A stretch of 48,606 nt of DNA from JAABSQ01 sp964573705 (GTDB lineage: Bacteria > Desulfobacterota > Desulfobacteria > Desulfobacterales > Desulfococcaceae): the NCBI GenBank assembly GCA_964573705.1, contig CAZNLT010000018.1:1-48606 (forward strand), read 5' to 3'. Positions within the stretch are counted from its first letter, which is position 1. Every line of letters begins with the position of its first letter. A program made the translations under genes and the position numbers. The notes beneath the pieces were generated by a model. The model saw only the letters and a program-made list of their open reading frames with translations. It ran no database searches and had not been told where the DNA came from. Below are positions 33,530 to 42,918 of this stretch, one piece after another.

Positions 33530-36500
33530 TCAGGTTTCTTTTACTTTCATAAATCCCTGGTACACCGTGCCGTCCTGGCCGTTGATGGACAAAACCCCCC
33601 CCGATTCGATGCGCTGGTCCCCGAAAAAACTCTGTTTGGCCTTTTCATCACACACCATGGCGCCGCACCCCACCACACAGGTCTTTCCCAGCCGATGGGC
33701 CACCACCGAGGCATGAGAAGTGCCCCCGCCCCGGGCGGTCAGGATGCCGTCGGCCGCATTGATCTCCCGAATATCATCGGGCACCGTGTCGGCCCGAAGC
33801 AAGATCAGGTGGGTGTTGGGCTCCAGCTTCCGCCATTTGTCGATCTCTTCCAGGCTGAAGACCGCCCGGCCGCTCATGGCCCCGCCGCTGACCCCGACCC
33901 CGTTTCCGAGAAGGACCGCGCTCTCCACGCCTTCCGGATCGAAGGCGAAATATTTTTTGCGCTCCCGAATCGACATGTTCCGACTCTGAAGCACATACAG
34001 ATCGTCTTTATGCGGGCTTTCAAAAGTGAATTCGATCTCCTGGGGGCTCCATCCCTTTGCGTAAATCAGCTCACTCGCCCATTCCTTAAGGGTCTTGAAG
34101 ATATCCGGGAAGTGGGTCTCCAGGGTGACATCGGTGTTGCGCATCTCATTCTGCTGCTGCATCAGGGAGATGGGCAACGTGGTCACCAGGCCGGAGACCA
34201 CATCCTCCCCCTGGTTGCCCACCGTGAAATCCCCCCACAGCCGCACATCGTCTTCAGACCATTTGGGGTTGTGGGTAAAAATCACCCCCGACCCGGCGGA
34301 AGGCGACATATTGCCGTAGACCATGGTCTGAACCGTGACCGCGGTGCCCCAGTCGTCGGAGATCCCGATAATCTTTCGGTAGGCCTTGGCCTTGGCCGAT
34401 TCCCAGGAATTGAGCACCTTTTTGACGGTGACCAGGAGCTGGTCGAAGGGGTCCTCCAGCAGATCGACGCCCGAATCCCGGACCAGGTCTTTGTAAGCCA
34501 GGGCCAGCTCCCGCATCTGGTCTCCTGAAAAATCCCGTTTGAAGGGCGCCCCGCATTTTTTCTTGAAATCCCCCATCACCGCATCGAAATCGTCCCGCTT
34601 GAGGTCGAAGGACATGCCGTAGCACTGGATAAACCGGCGGTAGTTGTCCCAGGCGAACCAGGGATTGTCGTTTTTTTGGGCCAGACCGGCGGCGATGTCG
34701 TCGTTCATTCCCACATCCAGAAAGGTATCCATCATGCCGGGCTGGGAAATGGAGGAGCCGCTGCGGACCGAAAACAACAGCGGGTTTTCGGGGTCACCGA
34801 AGCGTTTGTCGGTCAGTTTTTCCAGGGCCGAAATGTGCCATGCGATCTGCTCTTTGAAGTTCTGCTCGGCCGGCGGATAGAACTCGACGATCTCCCGGCA
34901 CCGAAAGACCTCGGTGGTGATGATGAACCCGGGCGGCACTGGAAATCCGAGCCGGTTCAGTTTCACCAGATTGTGGCCCTTGTTTCCCAGGTGAATGATG
35001 CCGATGGCCCGGTCCTCGGGTTCGGTGATGGAGGTCATGGCCCGTTGAGGGTCGTAATTGAGAAGAAGTCTCAGTTTTTCGTCCGGCAGCCGGTAAGATT
35101 GATGAAACAAGGTCTTGAGGACCTGACTCAGGAGTTGATCCAGCTGCTGCAGTCCCAGCGAGAGGGCGATCTTCTCCCGCAGAAAGACCTCGGATATGCG
35201 GTGCTTCATCTTTTCCGGATCATCCCGGTCGTCGGATGCCAGGTATTTGTCCAGGATCCACTCCTGAGGAATTCTGGACAGAATCCGGTCCAGATTGTTT
35301 TCATGGATGTTGTTGAAGTAGTCATTGATGACGTTGGTCACGGCCCGGGCGAACCCTTTGAAGATATCCAGATATTGGGTGAAGGTGAACCCCCTGGCCG
35401 CCAGGGAGTGGGCCAGCAGCTCCAGCTGGCTTTCGATCTCCACCGATGAGATGCCGTCCAGCTTCAGGGCCCGGTTGAAAAGCTTCAACAGGTCATGAAT
35501 CTGATAAAAGGTCTCCTTTGTGATCAGGGTCAGATCCAGCCGATGGACGATTTCGTCGAAATAGACATTGACCAGGGATTCGATACGAAAGGTCAGCCCC
35601 AGGGCGTCGAACTTGACTTCATGGTAACTCCCGTACATGGAGGGGATATCCACCGTGAAATGGCGCTTTTTATAGATATCCTCCCGAATTTCATAGGTCC
35701 GTTCCGAAAGAATCAGCTCTTTTAAAAGCTCCAGGTAGTCAAGAAGCAGCGGCAGTTTGCGATTGAGATCGGGCTCTTTGAGGGCGGTCTGAAGCTTGTC
35801 CAGGCTGGGGAAAGCCTCCGCCTTGAGCTGAGCCAGGTAGCCACCCATATCACCGGCGGTGTCGGGGTTCAGGGCCAGGTTGTATTTCTGGTGCAACAGC
35901 CGGTAAAACCGAACGATCAGGAGCACCCGCTCCGTATCCCGTTCCGGCACATCCGGGACCTCTTCCAGGTACTCCCGTAAGTCGGCTTCATCCAGTTTCA
36001 GCAGATCCTCGGGGACCTGAATTCCGCGTTCGGTTTCCAGATGGGTCATCAGTTGATGCACCCCCTTGACATAAGGGGAATCGACCTCGATCTGGTCGAA
36101 AATATTGGGCGGAACAAACGGCTCCACATGCTCGGGGTCCGACATCCGCCAGAACCGAAGGGTCGCCTCGATAAACCCGACCACCCGGTTGCTGCTTTCC
36201 ACATGGGCCTGTTTGCGCAGGAAATGAATCAGCAGGTCCTTGCGCTGGGCGATTTCGTCGAGATCGGTGGAGATGTCGCGCAGTTCGCCTTCGGCGCCGA
36301 TGTCGTTGAAGAAGACCGGCAGCAGCCGGGCCAGCTGTTTGACCAGATTGTAGACCGGTCGAATGTCGCTGTTGAGAAGATGGGTGATGTCCCGGGGAAA
36401 GAGATCGGTGTCTTTGATGAATACTCCGCAAACCGACAGATAGATGATCAGATCCGAGAGCAGGCGGGTCGACCATTTGGGGTGAAGTTCGATCAGCTCC

Positions 36501-37744
36501 AGCCAGATGCGAATATTCTGAATATGAGCCAGGTTGACCCGGATTTGCCAGTCATTGCCCACCCCGCCGATACGGGGCGGCTGAAACCCGAGGTCGCTGA
36601 CCCCGCTGATGAAAAACTTGATCAGATCGCTCTCGTCGGTTTCGTAAACGCCCCGGCCCATGTTCAACACACAGTTGAGGGCGGTGGCCGGAAACTCCCG
36701 GGTACGGTCCTTGAGTATCGAAAAGGTTTTGTCGATGAGCCGTTCGACATTCAGGTATTTTTCATGATGGATAAGCCACCCCAGGGTGCGGTTGATATCT
36801 CTCAGGGCCTCTTCATGAATCTGGGACAACCCGGTGATGTTCATGACATGGAACAGAAAGATCACCTTCCACTGGTTTCCCTGGGTCTGGTCGACCCCGG
36901 CCTTGAGCAGGATCTGGGGAATCTCGCGATAGGTATCCACGAACCGGTTGTATCCCGGAAAAGTGAGCAGCTGACCGAGCTGGAACAGGGAACCGTGTTT
37001 TCCGGAGGGGGCGGTTTTGAGATAACGGACATCGCTCAAGTGACGGTTCAACTCCCGAAGCTTGGCATGGGAGATTCCCTTGAAGATCTCCGCCAGGCGT
37101 CCGCGATTCTCGATCCGGTCCACCTCGCTTTCAAACCATTCCAGGGGGTCTTCCTCGCTCAGCCAGTAATCATAGGTGTGCTGAAAATACCGCATCAGCA
37201 GCCGGTTGAGCTCTTTGAGGTCGAGGGACATCTTGGAGGTATAGTAGATCAGCTCTTCTCCCAGTTTGGCCATTCGGTAATAACTTTTGACAAAAAGGAA
37301 AAAGGTGTCGTCATCCATTTCGGAGATTCGCACAAAGGCCTGGTTCAGCACCGGCATGAAGGTCTCGATATGGGATACACCGGTATCCTTGATCATTTTC
37401 TGGAGAAACAGGAGCAGGTTGTCTACCGCATCGGTGCGGATTTCGACGGATGCGTCGGAATCGATGATTCCGGAGAAGATTTCCACGAACAGATGGGCCG
37501 CTTCCGGACCTTCGGGATGGTCCTTGATCAGGTGGAAATAGTTGAGACAGTATCCACGGGCCTCGCTGACGATAAATTGAAGATTTTTTCTCGGATGGGA
37601 CAACTCTTTAAGGAAGGTGTTTATGCCTTCAGTCAGGCCGTAGTATTTGGACATCGCCTTCTGGATGGGTTCATACTTCGGATCGATTTCCACATCCACA
37701 TGGTAGCTGGCGAGGTTGACTTCAAGGGCTTTGGATTGGATCAC
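33530..37744 (-). CDS. Very large PPDK-like protein: unique N-terminus, ATP-grasp and phosphohistidine domains, no PEP/pyruvate barrel
   Basis: 1404 aa from a GTG with 'aggagg' 7 nt upstream. Residues 1 to about 910 are helical and charged, and match no domain that I recognise. From about residue 918 a pyruvate phosphate dikinase-type ATP-grasp domain begins ('LGNKGHNLVKLNRLGFPVP', 'VRSGSSISQPGMMDTF'). Near residue 1344 comes the swivelling phosphohistidine domain ('TARGGGTSHASVVAH'). The protein stops there, without the C-terminal TIM barrel where PPDK and PEP synthase bind pyruvate/PEP. It may pass a phosphate from ATP to His and on to an unknown acceptor, as rifampin phosphotransferase-type relatives do, or need a separate barrel subunit. 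Confidence 0.85.
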   Translation of the reverse strand: MIQSKALEVNLASYHVDVEIDPKYEPIQKAMSKYYGLTEGINTFLKELSHPRKNLQFIVSEARGYCLNYFHLIKDHPEGPEAAHLFVEIFSGIIDSDASVEIRTDAVDNLLLFLQKMIKDTGVSHIETFMPVLNQAFVRISEMDDDTFFLFVKSYYRMAKLGEELIYYTSKMSLDLKELNRLLMRYFQHTYDYWLSEEDPLEWFESEVDRIENRGRLAEIFKGISHAKLRELNRHLSDVRYLKTAPSGKHGSLFQLGQLLTFPGYNRFVDTYREIPQILLKAGVDQTQGNQWKVIFLFHVMNITGLSQIHEEALRDINRTLGWLIHHEKYLNVERLIDKTFSILKDRTREFPATALNCVLNMGRGVYETDESDLIKFFISGVSDLGFQPPRIGGVGNDWQIRVNLAHIQNIRIWLELIELHPKWSTRLLSDLIIYLSVCGVFIKDTDLFPRDITHLLNSDIRPVYNLVKQLARLLPVFFNDIGAEGELRDISTDLDEIAQRKDLLIHFLRKQAHVESSNRVVGFIEATLRFWRMSDPEHVEPFVPPNIFDQIEVDSPYVKGVHQLMTHLETERGIQVPEDLLKLDEADLREYLEEVPDVPERDTERVLLIVRFYRLLHQKYNLALNPDTAGDMGGYLAQLKAEAFPSLDKLQTALKEPDLNRKLPLLLDYLELLKELILSERTYEIREDIYKKRHFTVDIPSMYGSYHEVKFDALGLTFRIESLVNVYFDEIVHRLDLTLITKETFYQIHDLLKLFNRALKLDGISSVEIESQLELLAHSLAARGFTFTQYLDIFKGFARAVTNVINDYFNNIHENNLDRILSRIPQEWILDKYLASDDRDDPEKMKHRISEVFLREKIALSLGLQQLDQLLSQVLKTLFHQSYRLPDEKLRLLLNYDPQRAMTSITEPEDRAIGIIHLGNKGHNLVKLNRLGFPVPPGFIITTEVFRCREIVEFYPPAEQNFKEQIAWHISALEKLTDKRFGDPENPLLFSVRSGSSISQPGMMDTFLDVGMNDDIAAGLAQKNDNPWFAWDNYRRFIQCYGMSFDLKRDDFDAVMGDFKKKCGAPFKRDFSGDQMRELALAYKDLVRDSGVDLLEDPFDQLLVTVKKVLNSWESAKAKAYRKIIGISDDWGTAVTVQTMVYGNMSPSAGSGVIFTHNPKWSEDDVRLWGDFTVGNQGEDVVSGLVTTLPISLMQQQNEMRNTDVTLETHFPDIFKTLKEWASELIYAKGWSPQEIEFTFESPHKDDLYVLQSRNMSIRERKKYFAFDPEGVESAVLLGNGVGVSGGAMSGRAVFSLEEIDKWRKLEPNTHLILLRADTVPDDIREINAADGILTARGGGTSHASVVAHRLGKTCVVGCGAMVCDEKAKQSFFGDQRIESGGVLSINGQDGTVYQGFMKVKET

Positions 37745-38127
37745 CCATTCCTCCTTTATTGCAGGTTCCCGTTATCATGAGCAATAACAGAGATAACACA
37801 GTTTTTCAAGGTATTTGCGGTTAAACCCGGTCACCGACAGCCCGATACCGTAATAGGGATGCACAAGGCCGATAAGCGCCTTCTTAAAAAAAAGCCCATA
37901 AACGGCGGTTTGCTCCACCTCGATTCAGATAAACAACAGGTAACAATTACCATTAGAGCAAAGGATTGCAAGGCGCACCGGGCGATTTAGGGGTGGACGA
38001 CGGCGGGTCATCGGGATACATATGGATTACTCTGAGGGATCGGTTTTCATCCATTGCGGGTCCGTAAGATCGCTCCACATGCGCCCGCATACGAATGGGC
38101 GCTTGAAAATTGAAAAAGGAGAATGAA
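37745..38127. other. Intergenic region between the PPDK-like gene and glycerate kinase
   Basis: This 383-nt divergent spacer has no coding signal that I trust. On the minus strand, TTGAAA (37809-37804), 17 nt and TATTGC (37786-37781) are a weak promoter candidate for the PPDK-like gene. A-rich runs are present, but no clear terminator. Confidence 0.5.
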
Positions 38128-39471
38128 TTGCAAACCACACCCCGTCGTCAGAACCTGAAAGAGATCGCCTCGGCCGTTTTTCAAGCCGCTGTTCGGTCGG
38201 TGGCGCCGGAAACCTGCATCCGGCGTCATCTTTGCCTGTCGGAGAATCGCCTGAAAGCGGGGGACACGGAATATTCCCTCGATCAGATCGACCACCTGTA
38301 TCTGGTCGGCGCCGGAAAAGCCTCCGCGGCCATGGCCCAGGCGGTGGAAGAGATTCTGGAAGACCGGATTGAAAACGGGCTCATCCTCACCAAATACGGT
38401 CACGGCGTGCCGCTGAAACACTGTCAAGTGATCGAGGCCGGGCACCCGGCGCCGGATGAAAACGGGGTGCGGGGCGCCCATTCGCTTCTGGATCTGGTGT
38501 CCGGCGCCGGACCGGAAGACCTGATTCTATGTCTGATTTCCGGCGGCGGCTCCGCCCTGTCGCCGGCGCCGTCGGAAGGGATCCGCCTGGCCGATAAACA
38601 AAAGACCACCCGATTGCTGCTGGAATGCGGGGCCACTATCCATGAGATCAACACCCTTCGCAAGCACCTCTCTCGAATCAAGGGCGGACGGCTCTGCACC
38701 GCCGCCAACGGCGCCCGGATCGTTTCCCTGATCCTGTCCGACGTGGTCGGCGATGATCTCGACATTATCGCATCCGGGATGACGGCGCCGGACCCGAGCC
38801 GTTTTAAAGACTGCTTTGACATCTTGGCTCGGTATTCTCTGACCGGTAAAATCCCGGATTCGGTGCGCGAACACCTGACCCAAGGTCGAGACGGAAAGGC
38901 TGCGGAGACCCCGAAGCCGGGAAATCCGGTCTTCGAACGCGTTCAGAACCGGATCGTGGGCAGCCTTTCGGATGCGTTCACGGCTGCCGAAGCCGAAGCC
39001 CGCCGGAAAGGTTATCCCCCCCTGGTGCTCTCGTCCATGATTCAGGGCGAAGCCAAGGAGGTCGCCAAGGTGCTGTGCAGCATCGCCCGGGAGGTGCAAC
39101 GGTCCGGAAAACCCTCGCCGACGCCGGTGTGCCTGCTTTCAGGCGGGGAAACCACCGTCACCGTGCGAGGGGACGGTCTGGGCGGCAGAAATATGGAACT
39201 GGCCCTGGCGGCCGGAATATCCCTGGCGGGCGCCTCCGGCATGCTCCTGCTTTCCGCCGGTACCGACGGCAATGACGGCCCCACCAATGCGGCCGGCGCA
39301 TTTGCCGACGGGTCGACCATCTCCCGGGCCGCGGCATCGAATCGGTTCGCATCCGAATATCTTGCCCGGAATGATTCCTATCATTTTTTTGAGCAACTGG
39401 GAGATCTGTTCATCACCGGCCCCACCCGGACCAATGTGATGGATCTTCAGATTTTGCTGGTGGATGGGTAG
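38128..39471 (+). CDS. Glycerate 2-kinase (DUF4147/MOFRL family)
   Basis: It phosphorylates D-glycerate, typically to 2-phosphoglycerate, for entry into lower glycolysis. 447 aa with 'LYLVGAGKASAAMAQAVEE', 'LCLISGGGSALSPAP', 'NTLRKHLSRIKGGRL' and the C-terminal MOFRL motifs 'LSGGETTVTV', 'GGRNMELALAAG' and 'SAGTDGNDGPTNAAGAF'. The TTG at 38128 is chosen because 'aaggag' lies 6 nt before it. Another TTG at 38110 adds 6 residues that would encode that very site. It is divergent from the PPDK-like/GAPDH pair and completes a local set of three-carbon phosphate genes. Confidence 0.9.
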   Translation: MQTTPRRQNLKEIASAVFQAAVRSVAPETCIRRHLCLSENRLKAGDTEYSLDQIDHLYLVGAGKASAAMAQAVEEILEDRIENGLILTKYGHGVPLKHCQVIEAGHPAPDENGVRGAHSLLDLVSGAGPEDLILCLISGGGSALSPAPSEGIRLADKQKTTRLLLECGATIHEINTLRKHLSRIKGGRLCTAANGARIVSLILSDVVGDDLDIIASGMTAPDPSRFKDCFDILARYSLTGKIPDSVREHLTQGRDGKAAETPKPGNPVFERVQNRIVGSLSDAFTAAEAEARRKGYPPLVLSSMIQGEAKEVAKVLCSIAREVQRSGKPSPTPVCLLSGGETTVTVRGDGLGGRNMELALAAGISLAGASGMLLLSAGTDGNDGPTNAAGAFADGSTISRAAASNRFASEYLARNDSYHFFEQLGDLFITGPTRTNVMDLQILLVDG

Positions 39472-39893
39472 TCCCCGGTCTTTGAATCCGGATGGGCAGC
39501 ATTTTTGAAGGATATCCCGGACGGGCAGGACCCCTTCCATAATTCTGATTTACTAAGCGATAATTCCCATATTAAAACACATTTATCTTTTCTTTCTACA
39601 GAAAAAATAACGAAGAATATGTGTTCGAAAGATTCCTGATTGATAAGGATATCCTTCGGAACTCTTCCTATAGCTCCAAAGGCCGACTATCTAGAGCCAT
39701 ATTATCGCTATTTTCGAGCAATAATCCCAAAGACTGGAAATACACTGACAGAAGTGTCCTATGTGACAACTTTTTCTTTTCCACTGACCAGACCAATTTG
39801 GATCATGTTTTTCCCTCCAATTTCATTTCCCAGAATCCTGGCACGCAGACAAAATCCCATTATTTAAGTTCTTACAGATTATGTAAGAAAAAT
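39472..39893. other. AT-rich spacer at the left edge of the accessory region
   Basis: 422 nt between glycerate kinase and the defence operon, much more AT-rich than the core genes. Short frames on both strands lack ribosome sites and recognisable motifs, so I call no gene. No tRNA, integrase remnant or clear attachment repeat is visible. It marks where base composition and gene content change. Confidence 0.5.
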
Positions 39894-40658
39894 TCATTTT
39901 GCCACTCTCCTTTCACGAAGCATCACCAGATCTTCATCCAGGCTGTGCCGCAGAATATCCAGACGAGGCGACAGCGAAGCCAGATGTTCGCCTGAGATAC
40001 GGGTCAGCCGGAATGGGAACATGCTGGGGCTGTCCAGCAGATCATTGACAGCGGCAGCTTCGTTTTCCCTGGTGTGAAGAGAAGTTTCCACCATCCATGC
40101 AATGAGTCCGGGTTCTTCAATGAAAGTGGGTTTCCCGCCGGCATAGAGACCTTTATCGCCGGTTTCGCTCAGAACGCCCCAATCAATGAATGAACGAAGT
40201 ACACGCCGAGCAGCCCGGGAGGCGGTTTGGCGTTCCCCGTATTCTTCTTTAATCCGACGCTGCACCTGCGCCGCTGCGGCATTTCCCTGAAGCCGTAACA
40301 GCCTGCCGGTGTTCGCGGCGACGGCAGCCCAGAAAGGGTATGCGGCCTGAGCCATCCCCCAGTGAACGGCAATTCGGTATTGGTGCGGAAGTCCTTGGAG
40401 AATTGCCAGCCCCTCATCCCGCAGCTTCTCCAGATGACGGGGGACAGTGAGCCAGGTCTTCAACAGGATGGTAATGACCTTTTCCCTGTTCCCTCTCACG
40501 GCGTTTCCGTCGACAGACACCTTGTCTTGCAGCAAATCCTGAAGTGATTCGTTGATGGCGGCCTTGTCGTTCCCCGCCAGGATCAGGTTGGCGGTCTTCT
40601 CAAACCATTCGAGTCTGATGCGCTGGCTGAACCCGATCTGTGCCTTTCGCCCGCTCAT
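39894..40658 (-). CDS. BrxA-like (DUF1819-like) protein, last gene of the defence operon
   Basis: A 254-aa, mostly helical, basic protein. A central block ('RRIKEEYGERQTASRAARR' followed by 'VLRSFIDWGVL') looks like a winged-helix turn. The general layout and its place beside a PglZ domain resemble BrxA of BREX systems, a small DNA-binding protein. The likeness is by pattern only and moderate. It starts 4 nt inside the helicase-PglZ gene (ATGA overlap), so translation is coupled. No terminator is evident downstream. Confidence 0.6.
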   Translation of the reverse strand: MSGRKAQIGFSQRIRLEWFEKTANLILAGNDKAAINESLQDLLQDKVSVDGNAVRGNREKVITILLKTWLTVPRHLEKLRDEGLAILQGLPHQYRIAVHWGMAQAAYPFWAAVAANTGRLLRLQGNAAAAQVQRRIKEEYGERQTASRAARRVLRSFIDWGVLSETGDKGLYAGGKPTFIEEPGLIAWMVETSLHTRENEAAAVNDLLDSPSMFPFRLTRISGEHLASLSPRLDILRHSLDEDLVMLRERRVAK

Positions 40659-42520
40659 CGGTCCCGCCTTTCAATCTGAACAAAAGGGACGATGAGCTCT
40701 TCCAGAGAAGCGCCGCCGTGCCCCACAAGACGTTCGGTTTCGCGGACAAAGGCCGAGCGCGCCGGGGCAAGCAGGGGCAGATAGTCGTCCGGCAGCCCGG
40801 TCGGCGGCCATTCCAGAGCATCCGGAAAACGCTCTTTGACCTGATCGCGAAGCAAGGAATCCGGATAGATCCGAGCCCGCTCTCCACGCACGTCCACCAC
40901 AGCGCCTTCTGCGGGCCGGCCGCAGCCAGTCGCCTCGATATTTCCGTGATCCGACGACAAACAGATACGGAATCCGTTCCCCAGAAGCAGGTCGAACAAG
41001 TTTTTCAGAAAAGGCCCTGCGGCCCACTGGCGAACCTGGTTGTGCATGCCCGCAGTGCCCAGTTCCATGCCGTGCATGATTTTGTCCACTTTGTCGACGA
41101 CCAGACCGACCACCCGTATTTTGGACCGGGCAGCAATCTCTTCCACATTTTCCAGCGTGCCGTTCCCCAAGCCTTTCACATAAGCGACTTCCTGCTGCGC
41201 CAACCCCTGATCCACCCAGAACTGCGTCCACAAGCCCGGTTCTTTGTCGGTGGTGTGGCTGGTCGGAAAATAGATGGGCAATTTTCCTGAGAAAGCCGCT
41301 TGACGTGACACAGAGGTGAGGGTCGGTATCCAGGCGAACACCGCATTCTCACGGTAGCGGTAATCGGTTCGCTGCCTGGCGAGTTCCTTTCGAATGACCA
41401 CCCACTGATCCAGCGAAAGTCCGTCCACCAGGACGAAGGCGATCTTGTTCTTTTCAGCACCGTGGATAGAGCGGGAAAGAAAACGCGGGATATGATGGAG
41501 CATGACCGGCGGGGCCGGCGGCAGGTTGATCAATCCGGCATACCGTTTGGTCAGCCAGCGGCCGAGCGTGTCGTCAATTTCAGTTTGCATCGCCTTCATC
41601 TCGCGGCACACGGATTCCGGCAATTCCTTCGCTGATTCCAATACCAGTGCGATCAACTCGGCCCAGGCGCCGGCAAAATGGAACCAGTCGTGGTGGCGAG
41701 CATTCTCTTTCGAAATCGGTTGTCCCGGTGCAAATCGCGGCAGCCTCATGGCCAAGCCCCGGATCCGGGAATTTTCCAAGGTCAGGTGCCGGGCGGTGGG
41801 TGTCTGCTCGGCCTCCTTGCCGCTGAAAACCACCCGAGTGAGTGTTTCGCCATCCGGCCAGGTCAGATGCCAGGTTCGCCGGTTTCGCTCGGCCTTGCCG
41901 CCGTGCGCCCGAAGGTAACTCACCGTCATCCGCTCGACCCAATGGGGCAAGGGGTGCGCCAAGAGTCGCTGGGCTTCGGAGGGTTCCAGGTCTTCCGTGC
42001 CTCCGAGTACGGCAGTGCTCTCCTGAGTATCCCGGGCCTGCGCCTGCAAACGGGTTAGGACTTTGTCAACGGAGGCATCAACTTCATCCGGATGGACCAT
42101 CGCATCCACATACAGATCGTCAAAGATTTGTCCGGCCTGGGCGGAATCGAGAACGTCCCCGGTCTTGTCGATGCCGAACTCTTCGAAAATGACGGCCAGT
42201 TTCTCTTCAAGCACCTCCTGAACCCGGTGCTCCACCGAATCTTCGAAAACAAAGTTCACGGCACGCACCACATGGGTCTGACCAATACGATCCACCCGGC
42301 CGATGCGCTGTTCGAGCCGCATGGGGTTCCAAGGGATGTCGTAGTTGATCACCACATGGCAGAACTGCAGATTCAAGCCTTCACCGCCGGCGTCGGTTGA
42401 GATAAGAATGCGGGCTTCTTCGGCGAATGCTTCCTGGACCCTCTTGCGCTCATCCATGCTCATGGAGCCGTTCAGACAGACCACCTGGAACCCGCCTTCG
42501 GTCAGGAACTGTTGAAGCAT
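40655..42520 (-). CDS. Fragment 3: helicase C-terminal lobe plus PglZ domain
   Basis: 621 codons. Helicase motifs V and VI are 'ISTDAGGEGLNLQ' and 'EQRIGRVDRIGQ' within the first 95 residues. A linker of about 250 residues follows. The PglZ region shows metal-site motifs 'FVLVDGLSLDQW', 'TLTSVSRQAAFSG' and 'CLSSDHGNIEATG', then 'HGGASLEELIVPFVQI', the typical PglZ ending. Its metal ligands are present, so the domain could be active as a phosphodiesterase/nuclease-like fold. The ATG at 42520 is internal to the full gene. Confidence 0.8.
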   Translation of the reverse strand: MLQQFLTEGGFQVVCLNGSMSMDERKRVQEAFAEEARILISTDAGGEGLNLQFCHVVINYDIPWNPMRLEQRIGRVDRIGQTHVVRAVNFVFEDSVEHRVQEVLEEKLAVIFEEFGIDKTGDVLDSAQAGQIFDDLYVDAMVHPDEVDASVDKVLTRLQAQARDTQESTAVLGGTEDLEPSEAQRLLAHPLPHWVERMTVSYLRAHGGKAERNRRTWHLTWPDGETLTRVVFSGKEAEQTPTARHLTLENSRIRGLAMRLPRFAPGQPISKENARHHDWFHFAGAWAELIALVLESAKELPESVCREMKAMQTEIDDTLGRWLTKRYAGLINLPPAPPVMLHHIPRFLSRSIHGAEKNKIAFVLVDGLSLDQWVVIRKELARQRTDYRYRENAVFAWIPTLTSVSRQAAFSGKLPIYFPTSHTTDKEPGLWTQFWVDQGLAQQEVAYVKGLGNGTLENVEEIAARSKIRVVGLVVDKVDKIMHGMELGTAGMHNQVRQWAAGPFLKNLFDLLLGNGFRICLSSDHGNIEATGCGRPAEGAVVDVRGERARIYPDSLLRDQVKERFPDALEWPPTGLPDDYLPLLAPARSAFVRETERLVGHGGASLEELIVPFVQIERRDR

Positions 42521-42558
42521 CTGCTGGGTGGGAACGAACTCGGTGAATACCAGGGCCT

Positions 42559-42918
42559 TCAGTTCCGGATCCCCTCTTCCGCCTGCAGCTTATACAGCCA
42601 GTTCAGCAGCGCTTCGGCTTTGGCGTCCGCGCCGGAGCCTATACACCGGTCAGCGGCTTCGAGGAGCAGCTTCACCTCAGACCGTTCGTTTTTGAGCGCC
42701 TTCAGCCGTGTGGTCAGAAGGGTTTCGATCTGCTCCTGTCCGTCGAGGTCGGCCCACTCCTCCTCGGAATAGATCGGAAACAGAGACAACTGCTCCTCTG
42801 GGGCTTCGAGCGCCTCCAGCCGGCGGGCGAGCGTGGTGCGGATAGCGGTGGTGCTCGACACCACCAGACGCTGCATCAGGATCATCAGAAACCCGATATA
42901 GCTGCGCTTCTCGCGCAT
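42559..42918 (-). CDS. Fragment 2: helicase linker between the two lobes
   Basis: 119 codons that begin 'MREKRSYIGFLMILMQRLVV' and continue with 'RRLEALEAPEEQ'. This is the helical linker found before the second lobe in RapA-like helicases. Coding continuity really begins at about 42932. The ATG at 42918 is simply the first Met in the frame. Confidence 0.6.
   Translation of the reverse strand: MREKRSYIGFLMILMQRLVVSSTTAIRTTLARRLEALEAPEEQLSLFPIYSEEEWADLDGQEQIETLLTTRLKALKNERSEVKLLLEAADRCIGSGADAKAEALLNWLYKLQAEEGIRN

Noticed and set aside
36041..37780. Plus-strand open frame of 579 codons opposite the PPDK-like gene
   Set aside because: It is the antisense shadow of a strongly coding gene in GC-rich DNA. 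The translation is His/Gly/Asp-rich without motifs or a ribosome site.
39621..39995. Plus-strand frame of 124 codons in the AT-rich spacer
   Set aside because: No ribosome site, no motif, and it runs into the antisense of the BrxA-like gene.
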